DNA of 26,566 bases. It comes from Anaerolineaceae bacterium UBA5311 (GTDB taxonomy: Bacteria > Chloroflexota > Anaerolineae > Anaerolineales > Anaerolineaceae). Numbering within the stretch: the stretch's first letter is position 1; every line of letters begins with the position of its first letter. Shown here in pieces: positions 8,501 through 16,529 of the stretch. The stretch lies in assembly GCA_002411175.1 (NCBI GenBank), contig DHRN01000021.1, positions 17,252 to 43,817 of the forward strand, given 5' to 3'. The notes beneath the pieces are model-generated. The model ran no database searches. It saw only the letters and a list, made by a program, of their open reading frames with translations, and was not told the origin of the DNA. Both the position numbers and the translations under genes were made by a program.

Positions 8501-8667
8501 AAGGTGTCTGCTGCCCCAGCCAAATCCAGCCATTCCTGATCTTCTACTGAAACGACCGGTTCATCGGTGGGAGGCGCCACGCGCTCGGGTGCGGCAGCCG
8601 CCACCGGGCTCACCACCAATGCGGCGAGCACAAGAAAAGAAACAATCTTGGTTAATACTTTCTGCAT
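5596..8667 (-). CDS. Secreted subtilisin-like serine protease (S8) with PA domain
   Basis: A 1023-aa exported protease. ATG at 8667 follows AAAGGAG. A signal peptide ends near the AAAA at residues 23-26. An I9-type propeptide (about 54-160, TFIVQLTEPSL...) precedes the S8 domain. The triad is complete: D198 in VLDTGIN, H263 in DHGSHTA and S586 in SGTSMAGPH, with the oxyanion Asn N367 in SAGNSGP. A protease-associated (PA) domain (about 425-510) is inserted between the oxyanion Asn and the catalytic Ser, as in lactocepin and C5a-peptidase-like subtilases. Beta-rich domains follow (about 650-1010), including a CxGGC-type cysteine pair, and the protein ends YLPLINRP. It is a paralogue of the 1460-aa protease upstream and has its own -10 and leader. 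Nutritional proteolysis is likely; the substrate is unknown. Confidence 0.93.
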   Translation of the reverse strand: MQKVLTKIVSFLVLAALVVSPVAAAAPERVAPPTDEPVVSVEDQEWLDLAGAADTFIVQLTEPSLAAYEGDNAIFAAIPGSESGKLDVNSPQAVAYLAHINAGLDAFISTAEDVLGRDLEVLYRYDYVLNGFAARMSVEDAALLRQLPEVYEIYVDEIYQLDTDVSPEFIGVDQVWSGDATPDGEGAKGAGTIVGVLDTGINLSHPSFAQTTPLDPYVYTNPYGNGVYKGLCASDPSGHVCNNKLIGVYDMTGSNNGHDQEDHGSHTASTAAGNRIQVNYGGASVVISGMAPNANIIAYKVCVPGAGCATSASTAAVNQAIADGADSLNFSIGPQSGPARSPWQDSTEVAFLEAFKVGISTATSAGNSGPNPSTIYKLPPWALVVGNTQHGRIFGYPVTINPETDELDSIAILASADLAPALSVDLVGKDLVWGGTYDNLLGCNAWPANSLTGKVGIVQRGECAFTLKLQNMQDAGAVLGLVYNNAPGAPIIMGTDTGSVTIPGAMISMEAGLEMEDVADDPMTVDIMKTLSSGTRPSWGDIVADGSSRGPITTYEMLEPDLVAPGTNILAAYDGPGEIDLMSGTSMAGPHVAGSTAVMKSLFPTWTPAAIRSAIIMTALAGTSVDHDLSPVTPFIYGNGRIDMSQAALAGLVMEETYANYKAANPAAGGDIRTLNIPSYQNSNCLGGCSFTRTVKNVAGVETEYTIVIDANDGVDVTTTPANGFTIPAGGTQVINVEVKPNFASGGEWQFARIAFETEDTFETDKPISTTAFSLAAKADVSGSTLPDHLHLDIEEATGEYVFEDQHNAEAITALSNVRYGLTPATIAEFELAQDPTNDNPYDNLSNVWVKNTTCPTGSQRMVVEILETTASDLDVYVGIGNTPHPGLQKAYSADPGPMEYLNLFQPSFSGTCWILVQNWESSEPGAVDPVKLAYGFVPKSGGANYSITGPASVPAVSPFDLTVGWNLGASFDTDQIWYGWFSIGTSATRKDDVGKLDFNLYKVGATDPILDQIQYLPLINRP

Positions 8668-8725
8668 ACTTTAATCTCCTTTGGAAATATCGGATTGTTG
8701 AGCATCACTGACACTCGATGATAAA

Positions 8726-8744
8726 TGTGGAAGTCACTTCCACA
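8726..8744 (-). promoter_or_regulatory. 19-nt palindrome in the subtilase leader
   Basis: TGTGGAAGTCACTTCCACA is a perfect inverted repeat around one central base, 59-77 nt upstream of the start codon and about 50-65 nt downstream of the predicted transcription start. It could be an operator or an RNA hairpin. A related half-site occurs at the same distance before the other subtilase. Confidence 0.5.
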
Positions 8745-8798
8745 GGGTAACATTGTCGATCGCGTTCTGAATAAGACCGTTTTTCCCATTAAATCTAA

Positions 8799-8804
8799 AT
8801 CATA
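8799..8804 (-). promoter_or_regulatory. Extended -10 for the 1023-aa subtilase
   Basis: TATGAT preceded by TGT on the minus strand forms an extended -10 (TGTTATGAT). I find no good -35 hexamer at normal spacing, so an activator may be needed. The predicted leader is about 125 nt. Confidence 0.35.
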
Positions 8805-8877
8805 ACACAAGCAGCCGAAAATCGTGGTTGAATTTTCCGTTTTTCGCACTTTTTAATTTTTTCTTTTGGTGGATATC

Positions 8878-8906
8878 GCCGGGGCAGATTCGAAACCCGC
8901 CCCGGC
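8878..8906 (-). other. GC-rich hairpin after the 1460-aa subtilase gene
   Basis: GCCGGGGC (8878-8885) and GCCCCGGC (8899-8906) form a perfect 8-bp stem with a 13-nt loop, starting 12 nt after the stop codon. The minus-strand downstream sequence is A-rich rather than T-rich, so it is not a canonical intrinsic terminator. It may stabilise the 3' end or work with Rho. Confidence 0.5.
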
Positions 8907-8918
8907 ATCTTTGTTGTT

Positions 8919-11900
8919 CTATTTCAAGATGATCGGCAGGTAGAGGTCTGCGAGACTTCCAACCTCAATCGTTACCGTAGCCCAGTCCACATAACTGCCC
9001 ATAACTCCAGGCAGGCTCAGCAGGTAATATTCGAAGGTATCGGTTCCATAGAAACCGTCATCCGGAATATAAGTGAACGAGCCATCCTGGTTCAGGGTGA
9101 GGGTTCCATGCTGGGGCTGTGTTTTGATATCGGCAGATATATTATCAGCCGGATTTCCAGGCATGTCGTTTGCGAGCATGCCAGGTGCAGCCACGATCAG
9201 ATCAGTCTCAAAAGCTGTAGCGTAGAAATCATCCACAGCAACGGTACCGATATGGAAAACCGCTTCGTTCGTCTCTTCGAACCCGGTGTTGAGTGCGTCG
9301 TTATCATGCGAGGCGGTGTTGACCACATCCACATCGACCAAATCTGTCACAACAACCGCATCAAAACGGATGACAATCGGCTCTACGCCGCTCGGCGCAT
9401 AATCGAAACAAACCACCAGATCGTTGGTCGGGGTAGGACCGTCATATTGGTAGGTAGCTCCAACCGTGCCATCAGAATTCTCGACACCAATGGTGTTGTA
9501 GCCCGACCAATCGCCAACAACGTTATCAAAGGCGAACATGATGTCCGCCCCACTCGGAGCCGGATCAGCATCGGTCCAGGCGAAGAATTCAAAGTCCATC
9601 GTAGTAGTCGGGTCCCCCAAGGGGTAAACATCGTCATATTCAACAACCCATGCGATCCCACCGGTCAGTGTGGCAGCGGAAACACCGTGATTGAGAGCGG
9701 CATTATAGACAAAGTCAATATCGGTCATAAAGGCAGCCATGACGTCATTGGGAGCCAACGGATTGGGGAATTCCTGTGTTTCCCACATCCAGTAATTGTC
9801 GCCGTTGAAGCTGCCATTCATGTAGGCATGACCATCGTCCACAAAGATAGGCGGTACTGATGTTCGTCCGCCAAACCAGGACGTGTTTAAGCCAACACTT
9901 GCGTATTGCCAGGCTGCGCCATCCCCTGAGATGCCGGGGTCAGCACTGATCCCAAAGTCCTTCAGGTTGACGTATCCACCATCACCAAGTGGCACCTTAC
10001 AGTAGGGGTCTGTCAAACTGTCAGAGATCAGGTAGTTGTTCATCACAGGAGGAACAATGCCCTCCCACAAAATCGTTCGGGTTTCAGGGTTATACGTCGC
10101 AGTCGTGCTGGAACCAATTACTTCCAGGCTGTCCTCGACATAGTCAACTTCCACAGGTAATACATCCTCAATCTCGTAGGTCAGATTTGTTTCACCATAG
10201 TTGGGGTTGAGCAGAATTTCGTAGGTTACCACATCGCCCTTGCGAGCTGAGCTATGACTGACCGTCTTTGTGACATCGTCCCCAGTACGATAGAGGTTGA
10301 ATTCGGTTGTGGAAATCGGATCGGTGGCTTCCGGAGAAGCTAATATGCTGAACATACCATACCAGGCTGACGGGCTGGGCATATCAGGAAGGTTCCAGCT
10401 TATGGTGACATCATAGGGGTCCAGTGCTTCAACAGCATCGGGACCGGTTACTTCCCAATTTTCGGCATCTTCCGGATAGATGATCGCTTCAGTATATTTA
10501 ATCATGTCTCCGGTGGAGTCGCCCGACCAGTTTTGGATCAGTACCCACAACGGCAGACCGGCAGGGATTTCAGTAATTGAAAGGTATTCCAGTGCTGTAG
10601 CTGTAGCCGACATGGCAACAACCTTGTCTTCATCAGGCACTTCACCAATACCAAAGAACATATCAAGATCTCCCGCGGTGGTATCTAAAATTTCCATCAC
10701 CAGGCGGTCAGCATCTTCAGCCAAGGTAAAGGTCTTCCACCAAACCTGGGAAAGGTCATCGAATGGATCACTGTTGGTTGCATCAGGCAGGAGGGTAAAA
10801 ATTTCATCAGTTCCAGGCACCAGACCGGATTTCACAGTTGTAAACTCTGTAATTGCTTTTGATTGGACATTTGTCACAACAGTGGCACCCTGGTCGCGTT
10901 GGGTTTCCTCTTCAACAAAAGTGGGCATGCTGCTGGGGAAGGGGCGTACAGCGAAGGGAATGGCAACATCGCTGACATCCTCACCGGTTTCCCAGGCAGC
11001 GTTGGTGGTATAACCGATCCGTCCAAAGACCCAGACTTCAGATACCGCTTCATTGGAATCGATATCAACAGTAATGGTTTGAGTTTCTCCTGGTTCAATG
11101 GTGAATTCGGTTGGCTGCACGTCGATCGCAAGGGTTTCATCAGCAGTCAGGTCAAGCGTGTAGGTTACGGCGGCATCAGCCACACTGGTAAAAGTACGCT
11201 CGAAACTGCAGACACCAACACAATAGGTGCTTTGGTAAGAGGGGATGTTCAACCCTCTGACATCACCGCCTTCAGCTGGGTCGGCAGCAACAAAACCTTC
11301 ATAGGTTTCTTCCATGACCAAACCAGTCAGAGCGGCTTTGCTCATATCCAGGCGACCATTGCCATAATCGAAGGCGTCGACTTCGCTGAAATCAAAGTCT
11401 TTGGTTGTACCAGCAAGGGCGGTCAACATCAGGGCAGATTTTCGCTCTGCAGGTGACCACTCAGGGAACAACTCGGTCAGAAGCGCGAGGGAACCCGCGG
11501 CGTGCGGGCTGGACATGGAAGTGCCGGACATCAAACCGTATTCTGTTTCGGGTTCGACAGAGTCATAGGCTGCCAGTACGTTCGTACCGGGAGCAACGAT
11601 CTCGGGAACCATAACATCAGCGAGTGTGAATGGACCGCGGGAGCTTCCCTGGTTCAAGACATCCCCCCATTCCGCTTCGTTCTGGGAGCTGTAATCTGCC
11701 AGCATTGTGACCGTCATGCCAGCTTCTGCCATGGCAACCATCGCATCGCCATCTTCTTTCGAGACCATGACAGCCGGGATAATCACTTCCGTCGGATCAC
11801 TCAAACCCATCACAATAGGAGCGCCGGGAGCGTTGTTGCGCATGACCACTGCCAAAGCGCCGGCATTTTGAGCGTTGGTGATCTTGATATCAAAAGAGCA

Positions 11901-13301
11901 AGTACCGCGGATCATCAGGGCAACAGAATCTTCAAAATAATCAGCCGGGAAAGGATCACAGCCTAAATCAAAGGCGGCCCCTTCCATCCCACCCCAGGTA
12001 AAAGGCACTTCCACCAGGTCTTCAGGCAGTGCCGGACCGGCATGCGGCAAACCAACGGCAGAATATTCTGATTCGTCGCCGGGGTTAACGATTACAGGGT
12101 TGCCAAAAATACGACCATGGTTGGTGTTGCCAACAATCAGCGTCCAGGGGGCTGCTTTATAAGCAGTGGAAACATCAGGACCAGCATTACCAGCCGAAGT
12201 GGAGGTGATAATTCCAGCCTCAATCGCTTCAAGGAAAGCCACTTCGGATGCGCTGACATAGGGGCTCTGACCGGGACCACTGCTTGGACCGATCGAGTAG
12301 TTTAGAACGTCAACGCCATTTACAACAGCCTGCTCAACAGCTGAAACAGTTGCCGCGTTAGGGCAGCCGTCATCGTGGCAGACATCATAAGCAATGATAT
12401 TGGCGTGGGGAGCCATACCAGAGATAGTCACCATTGCTCCGGAAAAATCGAATGAGACAATGTTTCCGGCGGTAGTAGCAGCGGTGTGAGAACCGTGGTC
12501 GCTGGCATCTTCACCAACAATTGGTTCGTCAACATAAGCATAAACGCCAACCAGCTTGTCGTTACAGACGTAGTTGTCCGGAATTGTCGAACACAAGCCT
12601 TTATAGACATCCGCGCCAAACGGATTGGTGTGGACATAACCATCAACAGGACCGACTTCAGCGAAGGAGGGATGATCCATGTTGATCCCTGTGTCCAGAA
12701 TACCTACTAATACGCCTTCACCTTTCGCGCCCTCACCACCAGCGACATTGCTTCCATCCCAGATTCCGTCCACGCCCAAAAATTCGGGGCTGACGTCTGT
12801 GTCAGGTTGCCAGAGCAGGTCGGGGTAAACTTCACGTACGCCTTCCATCTGGCGCAGCGCGGCGGCTTCAGTGGGGCTCATTTTGGCAGCAAAACCGTTC
12901 AGGATCACATCGTAACGCGCATAAACATCCAGTTCACGACCAATCATGCCTTCTGATGATTGGATGGCAGCATCCAGCTGTTGATTCAGGCGCGCAAGGT
13001 AGGCAGTGGAGGCAGCCGAGGCTACATCAATTTTTCCCGAACTGCTGCGTTCAGGCGCTGCGAACAGGCTGTTTCCACCTTTATAGGTAACCAACGAAGG
13101 TTCATCAAGTTGAATGATGAAACCATCAACCCGCTGAACTTCTGCAACCCAGGCTAATTCAGCCTCGGTCAGTGCATACTTTTCCACCGGCTGAAACTGG
13201 AAAGTTTCCATACCGGCATCAGGTGTCTGTGCGATGGCAGGGCTGAATAACATACCTGCGACCAGCACAAGACTAACCAAACGTAAAAATATCTTTTGCA
13301 T
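8919..13301 (-). CDS. Giant secreted subtilisin-like protease (S8) with PA, DUF11-like and Big-type domains
   Basis: A 1460-aa exported protease; ATG at 13301 follows AAGGAG at 7-8 nt. Signal peptide 1-24 (ends AIAQ), I9-type propeptide (about 58-165), then S8 with D203 (ILDTGIN), H269 (DHGSHTA), N372 (SAGNAGP) and S595 (SGTSMSSPH), so the triad is intact. A PA domain is inserted at about 430-525. Two beta domains match those of the paralogue (about 660-990). Extra modules follow: a DUF11-like domain starting near 1010 that seems split by a ~210-residue beta-rich insertion (about 1100-1300) and resumes near 1305-1350, then a Big/cadherin-like domain (about 1357-1440, VDDFYAT...FTYIPDDGFYGTDTFEY). 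The C-terminus is LYLPIILK. The extra modules suggest surface attachment or binding of large substrates. Confidence 0.92.
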   Translation of the reverse strand: MQKIFLRLVSLVLVAGMLFSPAIAQTPDAGMETFQFQPVEKYALTEAELAWVAEVQRVDGFIIQLDEPSLVTYKGGNSLFAAPERSSSGKIDVASAASTAYLARLNQQLDAAIQSSEGMIGRELDVYARYDVILNGFAAKMSPTEAAALRQMEGVREVYPDLLWQPDTDVSPEFLGVDGIWDGSNVAGGEGAKGEGVLVGILDTGINMDHPSFAEVGPVDGYVHTNPFGADVYKGLCSTIPDNYVCNDKLVGVYAYVDEPIVGEDASDHGSHTAATTAGNIVSFDFSGAMVTISGMAPHANIIAYDVCHDDGCPNAATVSAVEQAVVNGVDVLNYSIGPSSGPGQSPYVSASEVAFLEAIEAGIITSTSAGNAGPDVSTAYKAAPWTLIVGNTNHGRIFGNPVIVNPGDESEYSAVGLPHAGPALPEDLVEVPFTWGGMEGAAFDLGCDPFPADYFEDSVALMIRGTCSFDIKITNAQNAGALAVVMRNNAPGAPIVMGLSDPTEVIIPAVMVSKEDGDAMVAMAEAGMTVTMLADYSSQNEAEWGDVLNQGSSRGPFTLADVMVPEIVAPGTNVLAAYDSVEPETEYGLMSGTSMSSPHAAGSLALLTELFPEWSPAERKSALMLTALAGTTKDFDFSEVDAFDYGNGRLDMSKAALTGLVMEETYEGFVAADPAEGGDVRGLNIPSYQSTYCVGVCSFERTFTSVADAAVTYTLDLTADETLAIDVQPTEFTIEPGETQTITVDIDSNEAVSEVWVFGRIGYTTNAAWETGEDVSDVAIPFAVRPFPSSMPTFVEEETQRDQGATVVTNVQSKAITEFTTVKSGLVPGTDEIFTLLPDATNSDPFDDLSQVWWKTFTLAEDADRLVMEILDTTAGDLDMFFGIGEVPDEDKVVAMSATATALEYLSITEIPAGLPLWVLIQNWSGDSTGDMIKYTEAIIYPEDAENWEVTGPDAVEALDPYDVTISWNLPDMPSPSAWYGMFSILASPEATDPISTTEFNLYRTGDDVTKTVSHSSARKGDVVTYEILLNPNYGETNLTYEIEDVLPVEVDYVEDSLEVIGSSTTATYNPETRTILWEGIVPPVMNNYLISDSLTDPYCKVPLGDGGYVNLKDFGISADPGISGDGAAWQYASVGLNTSWFGGRTSVPPIFVDDGHAYMNGSFNGDNYWMWETQEFPNPLAPNDVMAAFMTDIDFVYNAALNHGVSAATLTGGIAWVVEYDDVYPLGDPTTTMDFEFFAWTDADPAPSGADIMFAFDNVVGDWSGYNTIGVENSDGTVGATYQYDGPTPTNDLVVCFDYAPSGVEPIVIRFDAVVVTDLVDVDVVNTASHDNDALNTGFEETNEAVFHIGTVAVDDFYATAFETDLIVAAPGMLANDMPGNPADNISADIKTQPQHGTLTLNQDGSFTYIPDDGFYGTDTFEYYLLSLPGVMGSYVDWATVTIEVGSLADLYLPIILK

Positions 13302-13365
13302 TTACATACTCCTTAGTTATATTCTTTGAATTGCTCGAATTTAATTCTGAAAGTATTCATCCCTC

Positions 13366-13377
13366 AAGGTACTTCCA
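13366..13377 (-). promoter_or_regulatory. TGGAAGT motif in the leader of the 1460-aa subtilase
   Basis: Minus-strand TGGAAGTACCTT lies 65-76 nt before the start codon. It matches TGGAAGTGACTT of the other subtilase leader at 10 of 12 positions and at nearly the same offset, but its second half is not palindromic. A shared regulator or remnant of the gene duplication is possible. Confidence 0.3.
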
Positions 13378-13447
13378 GTAATTGATGAGTTACAAATTAT
13401 CGTCGGGGTGGTAATAATATTCTTCTTCATGCGATAAACCGGCTCAG

Positions 13448-13453
13448 ATTATA
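13448..13453 (-). promoter_or_regulatory. -10 element for the 1460-aa subtilase
   Basis: A perfect TATAAT on the minus strand, preceded by TG, with no convincing -35. It overlaps the edge of a CATTG-N7-CAATG inverted repeat (13454-13470) that would sit in the -11 to -30 region and could bind a regulator. The leader would be about 140 nt. Confidence 0.4.
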
Positions 13454-13520
13454 CATTGTTTTTTTCAATGATCAGTGATAATGACAAAATTGTCGCGGAA
13501 AGTGATCTGATGATTAAGTA

Positions 13521-13548
13521 TTCAACAGAAATTGTGCCAGAGTATAAT
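13521..13548 (+). promoter_or_regulatory. Promoter for the FtsK-type translocase
   Basis: TTCAAC (13521-13526) and TATAAT (13543-13548) are spaced by 16 nt. The leader would be about 20 nt and contains GGAGA before the ATG at 13576. It is divergent from the subtilase promoter. Confidence 0.6.
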
Positions 13549-13575
13549 CAACACAGATAATCATGCGGAGAATTT

Positions 13576-15963
13576 ATGGCTACCCGATCCACAAGTAAGA
13601 AGACACCTGCGAAAAAAACCCCGACACGTAAAACCAGCCCGACACGTTCCAGCAAATCCAAAACTGCATCGAAGCCGCGCTCCGCTTCAACCCGGAAAAC
13701 GACTACAACCGCAAAACGCGCTTCAACTGCCCGGCAGAAAACCAGCAAACCCGCGCAGAAACAAACCCCACATTCAACAAAAGCCCAGCCAAAGGTAACC
13801 GCGCCTGCCCGCGTTCCGCTTTCAGCTGAACGCAAAGCCGACATTAGCGGCATCGTACTGATCGTTGTTGGTCTGCTCACCTTGCTCAGTGCCCTGACAA
13901 CCCAATCAGGTCAACTCACCCGTTGGTGGACAAACCTGCTTCAAACGGGGATTGGTTGGGGCGCCTACGCGCTCCCACTGCTTCTCCTGGTCCTGGGAGC
14001 GTGGTTCCTGCTTTCACGGGTGGAACACCTGCCCCGTGTCAATCTCGAACGAATAATCGGTGTCGTGGTGTTTTTCCTCAATTTGCTGGTGTGGTTTGAA
14101 TTGATCGACCAGTCTTTCCCCCCGGCTGGTTCCCCCAGCGGTGGCGGTTGGGTTGGAGGAAATATTTACCGGGTCTTTGAATCGATGCTCGGCAAAGCCG
14201 GCACAGCTATCGTGCTGATTGCCTGGCTGTTGATCGCCTTGGTGTTGCTGGTTGACCTCTCGATGGCAGATCTTGCTGCCTGGGTGACAAAACAGCTCCA
14301 ACGTTTTAAAGGTAAGGTGGACACAGACATCCGCACAAAAAGGGAGCACCGGGCTTTCGAAAGAGCACAGGCAGAGCTGGCATTAATTGAACCAGAGCCG
14401 AAAATCCAACCCGCTTCTGTAAGGCAAACTGCAGCCCCCGTGCCTGAAGCAAACTCCCCGTTGACCGGGTCAACCGAGCCTGAGTGGATCCTGCCTCCCC
14501 TCTCCGAGGTACTCGACCCGATCCAGGCTGCCCCGATCGATGAGGAATCTGACGAAGATCGAGCCCGCGTGATCGAAGCAACCTTACGGTCCTTCAATGC
14601 CCCCGCCAATGTGGTCGAGATCCGTCGCGGTCCCACGATCACAATGTTCGGTGTCGAACCAGATTACCTCGAATCGCGCACCGGGAAAACCAAGGTGAGG
14701 GTCAGCAATATCACCCGCCTGGCAGATGACCTCGCCATGGCATTAAAAGCCTCCCGCATCCGCATGCAGGCGCCTGTGCCCGGAAAGGGTTACATCGGTG
14801 TTGAGGTGCCAAACACGAAGAGCGCGTTGGTTTCCTTGCTGGAAGTTGTGGAAAGCCCCCAGTTTCGCGGAAACCCCTCGCCGCTAAAATTCGCCCTCGG
14901 TAAAGATGTCACTGGAAAGCCCTTTACCGCCGACCTGGCATCCATGCCACATCTCTTAATCGCCGGTTCAACCAACTCGGGTAAATCTGTTTGCGTCAAC
15001 GCGATCCTGTCCGGTTTTTTGCTCAATCTCACGCCCGATCAGCTTCGCCTGCTGCTGGTGGACCCCAAAAGGGTTGAACTGACCGGTTATAACGGTATCC
15101 CGCATCTGTTGGCAGATGTGATCGTCGATGCTGAAAAAGTGGTTGGGGCGTTACAGTGGATGCTGCGCGAAATGGACCTGCGCTACCGCATGTTTGAAGC
15201 CGATGCAGCCAGGAATATCGACGAATACAACTATCATAAGACCAAAGCCGGGGAGAAAACCCTGCCTTATATCGTCGTTGTTATCGACGAGCTGGCAGAC
15301 CTGATGATGCTCGCGCCAGATGAGACTGAGCGCTCACTCACCCGCCTGGCACAGCTTGCCCGCGCGACCGGCATTCACCTGATCATTGCCACCCAACGAC
15401 CATCAACCGACATCATCACCGGTCTGATCAAGGCGAACTTCCCAGCCCGCATCGCTTTCGCAGTGGCATCCAACACCGACAGCCGCGTCATTCTCGACCA
15501 ACCCGGCGCAGAACGCTTGCTGGGGCGCGGTGATATGCTCTTCCAGGCGCCCGACGCACCATCACCAGTGCGGTTGCAAGGCGTCTATGTATCCGATAAT
15601 GAAATTTCGTCGTTGACGGAATTTTGGCGCAGTCAGAATGCGATTGAAGGCGCTCCCGAAAGACCGGATAAAGCCGTTATACCTACGCGCAGCCATTTGC
15701 CGATGACACAGGAACCGCTTTGGAAAGAGCTGGAAAAAGACCCCAACGCGGACCCAATTGAAGATGAAGCCATCAAGATCATCCGAAAAGAAGGGCGGGC
15801 ATCTGTCTCGATGTTGCAGCGGAAAATGCGCATCGGCTACACGCGCTCTTCCCGTTTGATTGAAAAATTGGAAGAAGATGGCATTGTCGGACCGCCCAAC
15901 CCGCAAACCGGCACGAGAGAAGTCCTGGATTGGGGGGATTATCCGCCATTAAATGAGGATTGA
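13576..15963 (+). CDS. ftsK: FtsK/SpoIIIE family DNA translocase
   Basis: A septum-associated hexameric DNA pump that moves chromosome ends during division. The 795 aa are typical of Gram-positive-type SpoIIIE/FtsK. Residues 1-85 are a disordered Lys/Thr/Ser-rich tail. About four membrane helices follow (about 90-108, 127-147, 160-178, 208-228), then a Pro/Glu-rich linker (270-325) and the motor. The alpha domain holds RGPTITMFGVEP (351-362). Walker A is GSTNSGKS (464-471), Walker B VVVIDELADLM (567-577), with IIATQRPS at 603-610. The gamma winged-helix domain (about 728-785, MLQRKMRIGYTRSSRLIE) would read polarity sequences (KOPS/SRS) by family analogy. It has its own promoter and stands alone. 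The basic N-terminal tail is longer than usual. Confidence 0.96.
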   Translation: MATRSTSKKTPAKKTPTRKTSPTRSSKSKTASKPRSASTRKTTTTAKRASTARQKTSKPAQKQTPHSTKAQPKVTAPARVPLSAERKADISGIVLIVVGLLTLLSALTTQSGQLTRWWTNLLQTGIGWGAYALPLLLLVLGAWFLLSRVEHLPRVNLERIIGVVVFFLNLLVWFELIDQSFPPAGSPSGGGWVGGNIYRVFESMLGKAGTAIVLIAWLLIALVLLVDLSMADLAAWVTKQLQRFKGKVDTDIRTKREHRAFERAQAELALIEPEPKIQPASVRQTAAPVPEANSPLTGSTEPEWILPPLSEVLDPIQAAPIDEESDEDRARVIEATLRSFNAPANVVEIRRGPTITMFGVEPDYLESRTGKTKVRVSNITRLADDLAMALKASRIRMQAPVPGKGYIGVEVPNTKSALVSLLEVVESPQFRGNPSPLKFALGKDVTGKPFTADLASMPHLLIAGSTNSGKSVCVNAILSGFLLNLTPDQLRLLLVDPKRVELTGYNGIPHLLADVIVDAEKVVGALQWMLREMDLRYRMFEADAARNIDEYNYHKTKAGEKTLPYIVVVIDELADLMMLAPDETERSLTRLAQLARATGIHLIIATQRPSTDIITGLIKANFPARIAFAVASNTDSRVILDQPGAERLLGRGDMLFQAPDAPSPVRLQGVYVSDNEISSLTEFWRSQNAIEGAPERPDKAVIPTRSHLPMTQEPLWKELEKDPNADPIEDEAIKIIRKEGRASVSMLQRKMRIGYTRSSRLIEKLEEDGIVGPPNPQTGTREVLDWGDYPPLNED

Positions 15964-15987
15964 ACCCTTCTTTCATCCTCAACATGT

Positions 15988-16092
15988 TGCCATCCTGAGC
16001 GGAACGATGCGAAAAGTAGATTGTAAGGTTCTTGTTGGCAAAGGTTCAGATTCTTACGAAGTACACTGTGTGTCACTTCGTTCAGAATGACA
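15988..16092. repeat. MITE-like element, copy 1 (105 bp)
   Basis: The left end TGCCATCCTGAGCGGAACG and the reverse complement of the right end (TGTCATTCTGAACGAAGTG) form imperfect terminal inverted repeats. The inner 3' part contains a hairpin, CGAAGT...ACTTCG. Exactly the same length as copy 2, with a near-identical block from GGTTCTTGTTGG to the right end. Confidence 0.75.
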
Positions 16093-16163
16093 ATACCCAG
16101 TTCCTATTCTCTGCTCCCTGCTTACGTCCCGCACCCACCCCTCCGATTGCCCTGCGTATTGCT

Positions 16164-16207
16164 CCATATTGAGAATTGCTGGCTAAGATCAATAATTCTC
16201 AATATGG
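16164..16207. repeat. Long hairpin with conserved loop, copy 1
   Basis: A perfect 14-bp inverted repeat, CCATATTGAGAATT (16164-16177) and AATTCTCAATATGG (16194-16207), encloses a 16-nt loop beginning GCTGGCTAAGAT. The same loop start is found in copy 2. It is followed by an A/T-rich stretch (AAAAATATGTTTATTTTTATG). Confidence 0.75.
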
Positions 16208-16230
16208 AAAAATATGTTTATTTTTATGTT

Positions 16231-16272
16231 GTAGGGGACGGTTGCCACGCCGTCCCGCGAGTAGCTGTAGGA
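16231..16272. repeat. GGGACGG hairpin repeat, copy 1
   Basis: GGGACGG-TTGCCACG-CCGTCCC forms a 7-bp stem with an 8-nt loop, followed by CGCGAGTAGCTGTAGGA. A close copy lies at the right edge of the window (26513-26553). Confidence 0.7.
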
Positions 16273-16311
16273 CTGCGAAAACAGTCACGAGTTTTAGCTC
16301 AAAAGGTGTAT

Positions 16312-16416
16312 TGTCATCCTGAGCGCAGCAATGCACGGAAAACATTATCAGGTTCTTGTTGGTAAAGGTTCAGATTCTTACGAAGTACACTGTGTGTCAC
16401 TTCGTTCAGAATGACA
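16312..16416. repeat. MITE-like element, copy 2 (105 bp)
   Basis: The left end TGTCATCCTGAGCGCAGCA and the right end (reverse complement TGTCATTCTGAACGAAGTG) form terminal inverted repeats, better matched than in copy 1. The interior from GGTTCTTGTTGG onward is almost identical to copy 1. It is too short to encode a transposase, so any mobility would be in trans. Confidence 0.75.
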
Positions 16417-16529
16417 AAACCCAGTTCCTGGTCCATGTTCCCTGTTCCCTGCACACGTCCTGAACCCTCCTCTCACGCTACGGAGTCCGATTACTCCTGC
16501 ATTTTGCATTTAAGATCTAAACACATTCA

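Noticed and set aside
8871..8910. tRNA-like or tmRNA-like 3' end (TTCGAATC loop and ATATCCACCA) on the minus strand
   Set aside because: The stem is GCCGGGGC/GCCCCGGC with a 13-nt loop, not a 5-bp T-stem with a 7-nt loop. No acceptor, D-arm or anticodon arm fits upstream.
9108..9860. 250-codon plus-strand ORF opposite the 1460-aa subtilase
   Set aside because: Antisense shadow of a well-supported coding frame; no start signals or recognisable domain.
13454..13470. CATTG-T7-CAATG as an intrinsic terminator
   Set aside because: The T-run is inside the loop rather than after the stem, and it lies in a divergent promoter region with no gene ending there.
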